From contig JBBMOL010000603.1 in the NCBI GenBank assembly GCA_037954665.1, positions 62,001 through 126,000 of the forward strand: a stretch of DNA of 64,000 bases, in the 5' to 3' direction. Position numbers and translations under genes: made by a program. The stretch is from Laguncularia racemosa (taxonomy: Eukaryota; Streptophyta; Magnoliopsida; Myrtales; Combretaceae). Every line of letters starts with the position of its first letter. The stretch's first letter is position 1. Of this stretch, positions 46,525 to 57,106 are shown piece by piece. The notes under the pieces are model-generated. The model was not told where the DNA came from. It did not search any database and saw nothing but the letters and a program-made list of their open reading frames with translations.

Positions 46525-48486
46525 TGTAACGCCTTAAAACCCTAGTCACATTATTACTCGCCACATGTCCTTATCTCATAAAAACACGTTAAGGCTCCAA
46601 ACCAACTCTGGTACCTTTTTATCCTTTAATTCATGTATAAAGACATTTAATACATCCCACAAATTTCAAAACCAATATCATAAATCCATATTTAACATCT
46701 AACACAACGGAAGTCTGTAAAACTCTAAATTAACACTCTTTAAATGGTATTAACTATTAAATCCAAATAATAGAATTCTCCCCAATTACTAATCACTATA
46801 GTAATGGTAATTATCTTCTTCTTCTCTTTATGGTTCACCCAATCTCAACTTATCTTCTAGGTTATCATCTCCATTAATGCCTACATCTAAAAAAAAAAAA
46901 AAAAAAAAAGGTTCCCTGAATGGTGAGCTAATACCCAATGCATATAACACAAGCACATACACATGAACAAGCATGAACATATATCACATGCATTATGTAG
47001 TGCTTAAAACATAAGCAATTGTTTTATGATACAATTTAGGTTCACAAGCAACAACAAGGTACTCATGACTTCCTTAACACACTTAACCAATTTAGAACAT
47101 GAATTAGTGATGGGAACTGCCACTAAGGGCCCTACACTCATAATCCTTTAACCCTTAAACTTAGTAATGGGAACCACCACTACGGGCCCCGAACCTATGT
47201 TCACTTAAGCCACTTAATCTTAAATTTAGTGATGGGAACTGCTACTATTGGCCCTACACCAATGTCCACTTAAATACTTAATCCAACATTCAATCTAGAT
47301 CATTTTCAAGCACGACTCTACTAGGTACAACATCATACAAAGATGATTGGGGTGCTCCCTAAGGATCTACCACTAGAGGCCTTTAGGCCGAGCCAAGCAC
47401 ATATAGCATAAAACTCAAACACTTAAGCCAAATCATTTAACTTAATCAATTTCCATAATTACAATAACTTAAACAGACACAAAACAACACATTATTTATA
47501 TGTACCTTAAATCCTAGTCTTAAGCAGTTCTGGTTTTGGAGTTAAAGCTAATATGAAATCTATAATTTCAATAATGATCACTTTTTAGTAATAGGCTAAG
47601 AATAATATAATTCCCTCAATTTCTCTAAATCTATTAGGTTATCCAAAGTTTTATTAATTATCTAGGTTGCATGGAATTTAGTTAATTAGGAGTTAAATAG
47701 ATATACCATTAAGTTATGTTTCACTCAACATGGATATGTTGGAGACTGTGTAGCTCAACATGGGTTAATACACGACCATGTTAAAGGTCATGTATCTTTC
47801 AATGAATTTTAGGTTCAATACAGTCAAAACATGGCCGTATAAACAAGTCATGTATCTCTCAGTATATTTTACATTCAACACAGTCAAAACACGATCATGT
47901 AGATAAGCCATGTATCTCTTGGTATGTTCAAGGTTCAACACGGTCGAAATACAACTATGTAGACAAGCTATGTATCTCTCAATAACTTCTCACGAACCCT
48001 AATTCCTCTATACCAATTCATCCTAATCTAGTTTATTTTTATTCCTAGGTTTAATTTTACCCTTAAACATGTATTTTATCCTCAATTAATATAGATTAGA
48101 ACACTTACATTGGAATTTCTACTAATCGAATCTTTGATCCATTAATTGTGATGCTCATTACGTAGTTCACACAAGGGTCATAAAGCGATTAGATTATCAA
48201 TTCCACTTGGAAAAATCACCAATTCACTGCCCTTCTTACCGATTTACTCATAATCATCCTTATGGTTTGATAAACTACCTTTTTCCTTTAGAGAGAGTCT
48301 CTTATTCCATTTGTGTTGTTATTGTGAAGGGGTGAAAAAGATGAGAATTAGGTCAATATAGAGTATTTATACTTTGACCATAAAAAGATCCATTTGCTCC
48401 TCAATTTATTTTGAAATCCTAATCATGACCTTGGTTTTACGTTATGATATTTATAAATAAATTATAAAAAAAAATTAGGTATTACA
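46525..48486 (-). repeat. Element H 5' LTR
   Basis: This 1962-bp LTR is similar throughout to 30921-32875, with many substitutions. A 21-A tract (46889-46909) replaces a shorter A-run in the other copy (near 31268-31276). The minisatellite has three units (47106-47284). Motif array CACGACCATG-type at 47740-47990. Confidence 0.92.
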
Positions 48487-48920
48487 GTTTCATTGTATTA
48501 GATTGGGATATAGTATTGTAAAAATAAGCAAAGATAATAAAGTTATTGCTTCTCTATTGACAAATTCAAATCACGTGATCATGAAATACTACAATGTAAC
48601 AATGGCTTGCAAGAAAAGGTTATCTTTCATCTCGAAGGTGAAAATTAAGGCAATTCCTCAAGAGTGTAATGGGGGTGGCAAACTAGTTGGCTAGGTTAAC
48701 AACAGTAGGAAGAAGGAAAACAACTTTTGTAATATCTATGTCGACAGGTTTTTATGCTTTTGAAGGACAAACTTTTTAGCGATGGTTTGTACAAGAATGT
48801 TAGTAATTCCAAGGAAATATGTAACAGGACAAAACCTAGTAGTACATACCTAGGCCAACTTATCTTTTGTACACACACTCTCTGGTTTATTTTACATGTA
48901 TGTTTTATTACCAAAAAGAA
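48487..48920 (+). pseudogene. LINE ORF2 end: RNase H C-terminal part (continuation of 27191-30915)
   Basis: After the H target-site duplication the RNase H reading resumes: 'DNKVIASLLTNSNHV' near 48513-48560, then 'YYNVTMACKKRLSFISKVKI' and 'KAIPQECNGGGKLVG' to 48694, matching the plant LINE RNase H end in which a conserved Asp/Asn-Ala-Asp-x-Leu-Ala-Arg block would follow ('LARLTTVGRRK' near 48690). A short 3' untranslated part may end near the A-rich run at 48914-48922. The exact 3' end is uncertain. Confidence 0.65.
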
Positions 48921-48995
48921 AATGATGGGGTTGTTGATCAATTCAGCTAAAGCTTTACAAGGAGGATGCTATAATAGATTGGACATTTTGGTCTA

Positions 48996-49729
48996 TGATG
49001 GTCTTCAAGCTAGAAGGTAGAATGTAGATCCTCTTGAAGTACCACCTGGACCGATCACAAGAACTCGAGCGAAACGAGTCAAGGAAGCACTTAACAGGCT
49101 GATAAAGGATATCTAAGAAACCGGAAAAGAGTGGAGCAACCATGAGGATGACCCTGCATTTGTACAAGTCATTCAAGCAGATCAAAGCATAGGAGATCAA
49201 AGCTGCCGACCTTGATAACGCTGGCTTAAACATTGCTGGCTTTGAACCGGCGTTGCAATTAGAGCACGACAGAGGGACTACGCCGTCGGCTTATATACCC
49301 GGTGTACATCTTACGCCGGCTACTACGCCGCCGGCGTACATTACCTGTTTGTTATTTTTCTGCAACTTTATTATGTTATGTCATTTTGGGCTTTTGTTTT
49401 ACGAGTTGTAAACCCTATTAAAAGCTGCTAAGGTTAGAAAACAGAACATAGAACTTACATACAACATTGATTAATACATTTTGAGAAAATTCCTCTCTTG
49501 GTTCTCCAAAGAATTTCTCTTGAACTTATCGGATCTCTTCCGTGGCGTTTAAACCCGACTTATCAATCAGTCTCTCATCCCGATTGTGGCGTCAACAGAA
49601 TATACCAAGGTTCTTGCCTCACCTATAGGCAACGGGTCGCGGTTCCACTTTGATTGTTTTGGCATCTTGGGTTGCAATTCCAAACGTATTGGTATAGGGT
49701 TTCGTCACACGTGGGCGTGGTTCGTGTCA
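48996..49729 (+). repeat. Element I 5' LTR
   Basis: This 734-bp LTR matches 54860-55617. It opens with the copied pol tail ('GPITRTRAKRVKEALN') and then a GC-rich stretch with repeated TACGCCG/GCCGGC motifs (49275-49345). GGCTTATATACCCGG (49288-49302) holds the only TATA-like sequence in that stretch. It ends GGTTCGTGTCA. Confidence 0.9.
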
Positions 49730-49732
49730 GTT

Positions 49733-49744
49733 TGGTATCAAAGC
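49733..49744 (+). other. Primer binding site of element I (tRNA-iMet, one mismatch)
   Basis: TGGTATCAAAGC lies three bases after the LTR end. It differs from the iMet complement by one G-to-A change. Confidence 0.88.
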
Positions 49745-50230
49745 CTAGGTTTGTTAAACATCAGTTCGGTTTGAGAAAGGTAATATCAAAACCCTAACTC
49801 CAATCGTTCATATCAATCATTCTTATCAAGTTTCGTATTACCATCGCTTCATACTCAAGTTCATAGTGTTAATTGTCTCTTGAGTAATGTAGTTTCATTC
49901 TATCAATCTTGTTATGAAAAAAAAAAAGGGGAACGAAAACAAAAAAAAAAAATGAGAACAAAAGAACGAAAACAAAGACAACAAAAAGAAAAGAAAAAGG
50001 AAAATTCAAGCCCGGAGAGTTTGTTCTTGAATTCTACAGAAAATTTGGTGTGGTTTGGATTAGTTCCAAAAGAATTGAGAAGAGGGATTAGTGAGTTGAT
50101 ATCATATCTGTTTGTGAGAATACACGAATGATTGTGGGATATCCTTCTTTGAGTGAAACACGTAAGGGAGCGAATCGTGAGGTTTAATTCTATATATTTG
50201 TGTTAGTACTAACCTTTCATTGCAGGAACT

Positions 50231-51310
50231 ATGTCGAGGCAACATTCTCTTGAAGGTGAGAAGGGGAGGTTTGATGCTAGGTTAGTGATTGAGGCATTGA
50301 GGAGTGAGATGAAGAGGATGTTTCAGGAGGGAATGGAACAAATTAATGAGACGGTGGAGCAGAAACTAGAGCAATCTAAAAACGTCTTTCAAGGGCATAA
50401 GAGGGAGAGTGGTTCTAAGAGAGGATAAAGGGGTGGAGATGAGAATTCTGATGATGAGTTTGATGAACCTTCTATCAAGAGTTATAGAGGTTATGGTGGT
50501 AGGAATAGAGGAACTAGGGATTGGGAAGATAGAGGAGATAGGAATAGAGAGGATAATCAATTGAGTAGTATAAAGATGAAGATTCCTCATTTCTAAGGGA
50601 AGAATGATCCCAAGGCATACTTAGAATGGGAGAAGAAGGTAGAGATAGTGTTTGATTGTCACAATTATAGTGGGAGAAAGAAAGTGAAGCTTGCTGCCAT
50701 TGAGTTTTCAGATTATGCCATAGTGTGGTGGGATCAACTGATGTTGAATAGAAGAAGGAATGGCGAACCACCTATTGAGTCTTTAGAAGAGATGAAGAGG
50801 TTGATGAAGAAGCGGTTAGTTCCTGCTTATTACTATCGTGAATTGTACAACAAATTGCAAACTCTTAAGCAGGGAAGCTAAAGTGTGGATGAGTATTTCA
50901 AGGAGGTAGAGGTTACTATGATTAGAGCGAATGTTGAGGAGGATAAAGAGGCTACCAAGGCGAGGTTTCTTACTGGGTTAAATAGAGAGATCCAAAATGT
51001 AGTAGAACTACTGCATTATGTGGAATTGGACGATATGGTTCACATGGCTATAAAGGTTGAGAACCAACACAGGAGGAAAGGTAGTAGTACTGCACAATTT
51101 CAATAGGGTGTTGGTTCATCTACTTAGAAGACTAACCATTGGAGGAAGGAAGAAAAGTCTTTACCCACCAAGCCAAAAGGACAACAGAAGCAAGGAGGTT
51201 CTACTCCTGGTGATCAAGGTAAACCTGATTCTTCTACTCCTAGAAATCGTGACATTAAATGTTTTAAATGCTAAGGCAGAGGCCATATTGCTAGTCAATG
51301 TCCGAATAGA
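50231..51310 (+). pseudogene. gag: Element I Gag (six internal stops, single frame)
   Basis: The start ATG at 50231 opens 'MSRQHSLEGEKGRF'. The retrotrans_gag core has 'LAAIEFSDYAIVWWDQLMLN' (about 50690-50750), 'LVPAYYYRELYNKLQTL' and 'VDEYFKEVEVTMIRANVEED'. A knuckle C-F-K-C-stop-G-R-G-H-x4-C lies at 51258-51302. Stops at 50426, 50594, 50879, 51104, 51122 and 51270 are all TAA or TAG. The one in the knuckle sits where related elements have Gln (element E has 'CFRCQGF'). About 500 bp of leader (49745-50230) precede it, including an A/G-rich run at 49916-50005. The product would be the particle protein. It cannot be translated past residue 65. Confidence 0.88.
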
Positions 51311-52025
51311 CATGTTATGATTCTGTGCGATGATGGTGAGTATGAGACTGGGGGGGATAGTGAAGATGATGATATGCCTCCATTAGAGGATGCTAGTGAT
51401 GACGAGGAGCCTACAACAGGGAAGTTAGTGGTAGTAGTGAAGCGAGCTTTGAATATGCAGGTGAAGGAAGAAGAGGAGGTGCAACAAGAGAATATCTTTC
51501 ATACTAGATGTTATCTAGGTGACCATATTTGTAGTTTGATCATTGATGGGGGGAGTTGCACTAATGTAGTGAGTACTTTCATTGTTGAGAGGTTGGGGCT
51601 CAAGACCACTAAACACCTTAGCCCATATAAATTGCAGTGGCTGAATGATAGTGGCGAGACTAAGGTGAGTAAGCAAGCCTTAATTGCTTTTCGCATCGAT
51701 AGGTATGAGGATGAGGTATTATGCGATATAGTCTCGATACAGGCGTGTCATGTGTTGTTAGGGAGGCCATGGCAGTTTGACAGGAAGGTTGTTCATGATG
51801 GCTTTTCTAACAAGTATACACTTGTTCACCATAGCAAAAGCTATAATCTTAAAACCTTAATACCTAAACAGGTGTATGAGGATCAGTTGTAGCTACAACA
51901 ATCTTTTGCAAAATATAAGGTGAGTGAAAAACAGAGAGAGAGTGAGAGAGCAAAAGACATAGAAAAAGAAAAGGAACATAAAAGTCAATATCAAAAGGAA
52001 AAAAGAGAAGAAGGCTAGAAAGAGT
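51311..52025 (+). pseudogene. Element I protease and charged linker
   Basis: In the gag frame, 'SLIIDGGSCTNVVSTFIV' (about 51535-51588) carries the D-G-G active site. 'HVLLGRPWQFDRKVVHDGF' follows at about 51748-51805. The 51317-51890 frame is open for 191 residues. TAG at 51890 (expected Gln) and another at 52016 precede a Lys/Glu-rich linker. A +1 frame change near 52020 leads to RT. The equivalent linker in element E is at 41530-41600. Confidence 0.88.
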
Positions 52026-53559
52026 GTGAGAGACCAAGTTGAGGGGGGATCAACTTTGGTGGTGAGTGAAAAGGATAGTGCAGCCTTGCAAAAGGAGAAT
52101 TGTGTGGCAAGAGCGAGTGTAGTGAGGAGAGCGTTAGTGATGAAGCAACCTATGTTGTTGCTGGTTTTTAAGGAAACTTGTTTGAATACTAACGAACTTC
52201 TTAACTCTTTGCCTAGTGTGGTTGTGTCTATTGTGCAGGACTTTGAAGATGTCTTCCCTGAGGAGATTGCAAAGGGGTTACCACCTATTCGTGGTATTGA
52301 GCACCAGATTGACCTTGTACCCGGAGCATCTATTCCAAACAAGTCAGCTTATAGGAGCAATCCAGAGGAGACAAAGGAACTTCAAAAGCAGGTCAATGAC
52401 TTAATGGAGAAGGGGTACGTGAGAGAAAGCATGAGCCTATGTGCAGTGCCTGTGATTTTGGTGCCTAAGAAGGATGGGTCATGGAGAATGTGTGTTGATT
52501 GCCACGCTATCAACAACATCACTATAAAGTATCGTCATCCCATTCCTCGTTTAGATGACATGTTAGATGAGTTACATAAGTCTAGTGTCTTTTCCAAAAT
52601 TGATTTGAAAAGCGGATATCACCAAATTAGAATGAAAGAATGTGATGAATGGAAAACCGCATTTAAGACAAAATATGGATTATATAAGTGGTTAGTAATG
52701 CCTTTCGGTTTAACTAACACACCTAGTACTTTCATGAGACTTATGAACCATGTTTTGAGGACTTTTACTAGCAAATTTGTGGTCGTCTATTTTGATAATA
52801 TCCTCATTTATAGCAAGAGTTTGGAAGACCATATATCTCACTTGAGGGATGTTTTGGAAGTGCTTCGAAAGGAGCAATTATATGCTAACCTCAAAAAGTG
52901 CACTTTTTGCACAAACAAACTTGTGTTTCTTGGTTTTATTGTTAGTGCACAGGGAATATAGGTTGATGAAGAGAAGATTCGTGCGATCCAAGAATGGCCT
53001 AGTCCAACTAATGTAAGTAATGTTCGAAGTTTCCATGGACTAGCGAGCTTTTATAGGAGGTTTGTGAAGGATTTCAGCACCATTGCAGCACCACTTACTG
53101 AAGTAACCAAGAAGAATGTGGGGTTCAGTTGGGGAGAGTAACAAGAGAAAGCCTTTCAGACGCTTAAAAATAAGTTGACTCATGCGCCACTACTTGCTTT
53201 ACCTAATTTCTCTAAAACTTTTGAGATTGAGTGTGATGCTTCAGGAATAAGTATTGGAGCAATTCTCACGCAAGAAAGGAGACCAATTGCATTCTTTAGT
53301 GAGAAGCTAAGTGAGGCAACCTTGAACTAACTTACTTATGATAAGGAGTTATATGCATTGGTTCGAGCTTTGGAGACTTGGCAACACTATCTTTAGCCAA
53401 AAGAGTTTGTGATCCACACTGATCATGAATCCTTAAAGTACTTGAAAGGACAACATAAGCTGAATAAAAGGCATGCTCTTTAGGTAGAGTTTATCGAAAC
53501 ATTTCCCTATGCCATCCACTACAAGCAAGGTAAAGAAAATGTTGTTGCTGATGCACTTT
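52026..53559 (+). pseudogene. Element I RT and RNase H
   Basis: RT is open from 52026 to 52961 (311 residues): 'CAVPVILVPKKDGSWRMCVD', 'YRHPIPRLDDMLDELHKSSV', 'FSKIDLKSGYHQIRMKECD', 'TNTPSTFMRLMNHVLRTF'. The active site reads 'VVYFDNILIYS', so the second catalytic Asp is Asn (GAT to AAT). RNase H (about 53200-53560) has 'FEIECDASGISIGAILTQ' and 'TYDKELYALVRALETWQHYL', then 'HTDHESLKYLKGQHKLNKRH' and 'VVADALSRRYVL'. Stops at 52959, 53139, 53328, 53394 and 53481 are TAA or TAG; the last two sit at positions that are Trp in relatives. The enzyme would be dead even if the stops were read through. Confidence 0.9.
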
Positions 53560-55079
53560 CTAGAAGGTATGTTCTTATCTCTACTCTTAGTTCTAAACTA
53601 CTTGGTTTTGAGCATATTAAAGAATTGTATGCTACTGATCGAGAATTTTGTGAAGAGTATGTTCGTTGTGAGAAGCGTGTTCATGGTAAATTTTATAAGC
53701 ATGAGGGATTCTTGTTTAGGGAAAATAAACTTTGCATTCCCAATTGTTCGTTAAGAGAGTTATTAGTAAGGGAGTCTCATGGAAGAGGATTAATGGGGCA
53801 TTTTGGAGTAGCTAAAACTTTAGGGGTTTTGCAGGAACACTTTTATTGCCCTCACATGAAACAAGATGTTGAGAGGATTTGTGAGCGATGGGTCACTTGT
53901 AAGCAAGCAAAATTTAGAGTCCAACCTCATGGACTTTATACCCCACTTCCCATTCCTCATGAGCCTTTGGTAGATATTTCCATGGATTTTGTGTTAGGAT
54001 TACCCAGGTCTAGGTATGGTCGAGACTCTATTTTTGTAGTCGTTGATAGGTTTTCTAAGATGGCACATTTCATTCCTTGCCACAAAACAGATGATGCTTG
54101 CCATATTGCTAATTTGTTTTTTAGGGAAGTTGTGAGATTGCATGGTATGCCTAGAACAATCATATCGGATCGGGATGCTAAGTTCTTGAGCTACTTTTGG
54201 AAGAACCTGTGGGCTAAGTTAGGAACTAAGTTATTGTTCTCTACTACTTGCCATCCACAGACTGATGGTCAAACTAAGGTAGTAAATCGAATTTTATCTA
54301 CTTTATTAAGGGTTGTCATTAAAAGGAACATTAAAAGTTGGGAGTATTGTTTGCCTCATGTTGAATTTGCTTATAATCGCACAATGCATTTTGCTACTAA
54401 GTTTACTCCTTTTGAAATTGTGTATGGTTTTAATCCACTAACTCCTTTGGATATATCACCTCTTCCTATTTCTGAGTATGTTAATCTAAATGGTAAGAAG
54501 AAAGCAGAATTTGTTAAACAGCTCCATGAGAAGGCAAGGCTTAACATTGAGCAAAGGACAAAACAGTATGTGAAACAAGCCAACAAGGGTCGTCGACAAG
54601 CTGTCTTTAAACCTGGAGATTGGGTTTGGGTTTACATATGCAAAGAGTGGTTTCCTATGCAACGTCGATCTAAATTACTTCCTAGAGGCAATGGACCATT
54701 TCAAATTCTTGAGCGCATCAACGATAATGCCTACAAGTTAGATTTGCCAGGTGAGTATCAAGTAAGTGCTACTTTTAACATTACTAATCTGAGTCCTTTT
54801 GATGTAGGCGATGATTTGAGAACAAATCCTTTTCAAGAGGAGGGGAATGATGAAAGCCATGATGGGAGTCAAGCTAGAAGGTGGAATGTGGATCCTCTTG
54901 AAGTGCTACCTGGACCGATCACAAGAACTCGAGCGAAACGATTCAAGGAAGCACTTAACGGGCTGATAAAGGATACCCAAGAAGCCGGAAAAGAATGGAG
55001 CAACCATGAGGATGACCTTGCATTTGTACAAGTCATTCAAGCAGATCAAAGCATAGGAGATCAAAGCTGCCGGCCTTGA
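53560..55079 (+). pseudogene. Element I integrase, open frame running into the 3' LTR
   Basis: The frame is open from 53625 to 55079 (484 residues), the longest clean frame in the window. The HHCC finger has 'GHFGVAKTLGVLQEHFYCP' and 'CERWVTC', where a Trp replaces the first Cys of the final pair expected from element E ('CDKCIAC'). The core has 'ISMDFVLGLPRSRYGRDSIF' (Asp), 'TIISDRDAKFLSYFW' (Asp) and 'HPQTDGQTKVVNR', where Lys replaces the catalytic Glu present in element E ('GQIEVVNR'). The C-terminal 'RGNGPFQILERINDNAYKLD' follows, then 'DLRTNPFQEEGND' and a Lys/Arg-rich extension inside the LTR ('GPITRTRAKRFKEALNGL'). No chromodomain is obvious. The frame is open but the protein lacks key residues, so I list it as a pseudogene. 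Confidence 0.9.
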
Positions 55080-55617
55080 TAACACTGGCTTAAACGCTGC
55101 CGGCTTTGAACTGGCATTGCAATTAGAGCGCGATAGAGGGACTACGCCGTCTACTACACCGCCGGCTTATATACCTTACGTACATCCTATGCCGGCTACT
55201 ACGCTGCCTACTACGCCGCCGACATACATTGCCTGTTTGTTATTTTTCCGCAACTTTATTATGTTATGTCATTTGGGGCTTTTGTTTTACGAGTTGTAAA
55301 CCCTATTAAAAGCTACTAGGGTTGAAAAACAGAACATAGAACTTACATACAACATTGATTAATACATTTTGAGAGAATTCCTCTCTTGGTTCTCCGAAGA
55401 ACTTCTCTTGAACTTATCGGATCTCTTCTGTGGTGTTCAAACCCGAATTATCAATCAGTCTCTCATCCCGATTGTGGTATCAACAGAAAATACCAAGGTT
55501 CTTGCCTCACCTTTAGGCAACGGGTCGCGGTTCCACTTTGATTGTTTTGGCATCTTGGGTTGCAATTCCAAATGTATTAGTATAGGGTTTTGTCACACGT
55601 GGGCGTGGTTCGTACCA
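54860..55617 (+). repeat. Element I 3' LTR
   Basis: This 758-bp LTR matches 48996-49729. It is preceded by AAGAGGAGGGGAATGATG (54836-54853), the likely purine tract. It is 24 bp longer, mainly through extra TACTACGCCG-type repeat copies at 55140-55225. Confidence 0.88.
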
Positions 55618-55990
55618 ATCCTCAGGCTTGGTGGATGGTGATTTCTTCGGGTCCTTGGTCTGGCGAAAGTCCAACATACGCAAACCAAAAGGAGATGAAT
55701 TGTTCAATCGGGAAAAAACTTTCTAATCAAATTTAAAATACATAGAAATGGTTGTATTGTTTTCTTTCCCTTTTATTTCTTTCTTTTCCTAAAACCTTGG
55801 GGACAAGGTTTTCTAAGAGTTGAGGGAAATGTTATGATCCAAAAAGTATATTAGAAAAAATGGTAGGTTGTTAGCTGATCATATTATATTAGTTAGTCAG
55901 TGTAAAGTTTAGCGAGGGATTGTGAAGAAATCTAGAATTCTCCCCTCTCTTTCTTTATTTAGTTTTAAATATTACTCCATCTCAAATAGA
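55618..55990 (+). mobile_element. Edge of an older gypsy element (pol end, purine tract, LTR start)
   Basis: After the element I LTR, AACCTTGGGGACAAGGTTTT (55793-55812) resembles the 'NLEDKV' pol ending of many gypsy elements. Then GAGTTGAGGGAAA (55816-55828) looks like a purine tract and TGTTATGATCC (55829) like an LTR start. No second LTR is in the window, so this is tentative. Confidence 0.35.
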
Positions 55991-57098
55991 TGTTTACGGT
56001 TTACTTTTATTGAATTCCTGTTTTTACAATTTACCAAATTACAAGTCAATATTTGATGTTTTCATTGTGAGAAAACCTTGTTATATGTCCTCTTTTTTTC
56101 TACATTGTAAAGAGTCTGTTCAAGTTTTTCCAGTTTAGTTATTTCAAGAAAACAACCATCAAGATTTGTCAATGGAAATGAGAAAGGAAAAATTATACTT
56201 TTGCTCCTCAACCTTTTTATTTTTATTCTAATCTCAATGTTCTTCTACTATTATAACTTATAACTTTTGTTAATCCCATGAAGAAATCTATTTGTCATTG
56301 ACACATGGCATTTGGTTGATAATAATTAATTTAAATAAATAATAGTATTGAATATATATTTAATTAAATAAAATAATGATAATAGTAGTAATCGAAAAAT
56401 CAATTTAAAAAAAGAAGAAAGAAAACAGAAAATTGAAAGAAAATAAAGTCCAGCCACTCCTGGCCCCGGCATCCAGCTGAGGGGTCGTGCAAGCCAATGG
56501 TGACCCAATGGGTTTTTCTTTTTTATGGATCTAAAAGGGAAAGGCTATCGATATACTCTACGGACATGTAAGCACTATTGCTGTGTTATGTGAAAACAGA
56601 GAAGTGATTCCAGCATTAACTCGAGCATCTTTAACTATATAATGTTGTCGTGCACCAATATTTCGAAAGCTAAAATAAAATCGAGGTAAGCGAAGGCAGA
56701 AAGCCGAATGGCTCTACTTTTCTATCCAGTATCGAAGGGTGAACATCAAAGACGAAGGCTGCAACCTGCCCACATGCAATTTGATGTAGTAAGGGATGGT
56801 TGCTTGAGATGCTGCAAAGCTGCTCTTGCTAGAGCGAAAGGAGGACGTTGCATCCGTGGTGAACCTAATAGAGGGTCTTGTGGTTTTAGATGGGTTAAAA
56901 TTTGCATAATCCAGATTTTAGCCTAATGCTGTTATAGGGATGGGCTTGCCTATGTTTTTCAATGTTACAGGCAGGGCAGTTCCTTTATTTCTTGGAATAT
57001 GCATTTGGTTGTTGCAAATATCGTCTCTAGGCATCGCAATCACAACTCCCAAGGTGGTCGCCAGCCACCAGGGTGATTGGAGCTAAGGGAGGTCATGG
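55991..57098. other. Unassigned DNA with a GC-richer patch
   Basis: The first 450 bases are AT-rich with nothing I recognise. The stretch 56445-56935 is noticeably richer in GC and includes a 72-codon frame (56708-56926, Cys- and Arg-rich: 'DGCLRCCKAALARAKGGRC'), which matches no family I know. It could be a captured host fragment or part of an unknown repeat. I do not claim a gene. Confidence 0.35.
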
Positions 57099-57106
57099 TT
57101 TGTAAA

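Larger units (their letters stand above)
30921..48486 (-). mobile_element. Element H: Del/Tekay-like gypsy element lacking gag, interrupted by E
   Basis: LTRs at 30921-32875 and 46525-48486 are flanked by the perfect TSD GTTTC (30916-30920 and 48487-48491). The purine tract is at 32876-32886 and the iMet-type primer site at 46506-46517, giving minus orientation. From right to left come protease, RT and RNase H (44196-46069) and, after element E, integrase (32900-34217). Only about 440 bp separate the primer site from the protease, so gag is missing. Without E (and D) the element is about 7.6 kb. It is inserted in the RNase H of the LINE. Element J at the window end is a relative. Confidence 0.92.
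48996..55617 (+). mobile_element. Element I: near-complete gypsy retrotransposon, inactivated
   Basis: LTRs at 48996-49729 and 54860-55617 enclose primer site, gag, protease, RT, RNase H and integrase in the usual gypsy order. All domains are readable with one frameshift (between gag-protease and RT, near 52020) and about a dozen stops. No TSD is visible: flanks are GTCTA and ATCCT, so one end may be rearranged. The LTRs are clearly diverged from each other, so I is older than D. The pol frame runs about 220 bp into the 3' LTR, a trait known in CRM-type chromoviruses. I cannot confirm that lineage without phylogeny. Confidence 0.9.

Noticed and set aside
3413..55079. A reassigned genetic code in which TAA and TAG encode Gln.
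   Set aside because: Most stops in the gypsy frames sit at Gln positions, which looks like a ciliate-type code. But others sit at Trp positions, some TGA occur, frameshifts are present, and C-to-T decay explains all of it in plant repeats.
55970..56020. A Stowaway-type MITE end (TACTCCATCTCAAATAGATG).
   Set aside because: It resembles a one-sided end but I find no matching opposite end within the following few hundred bases.
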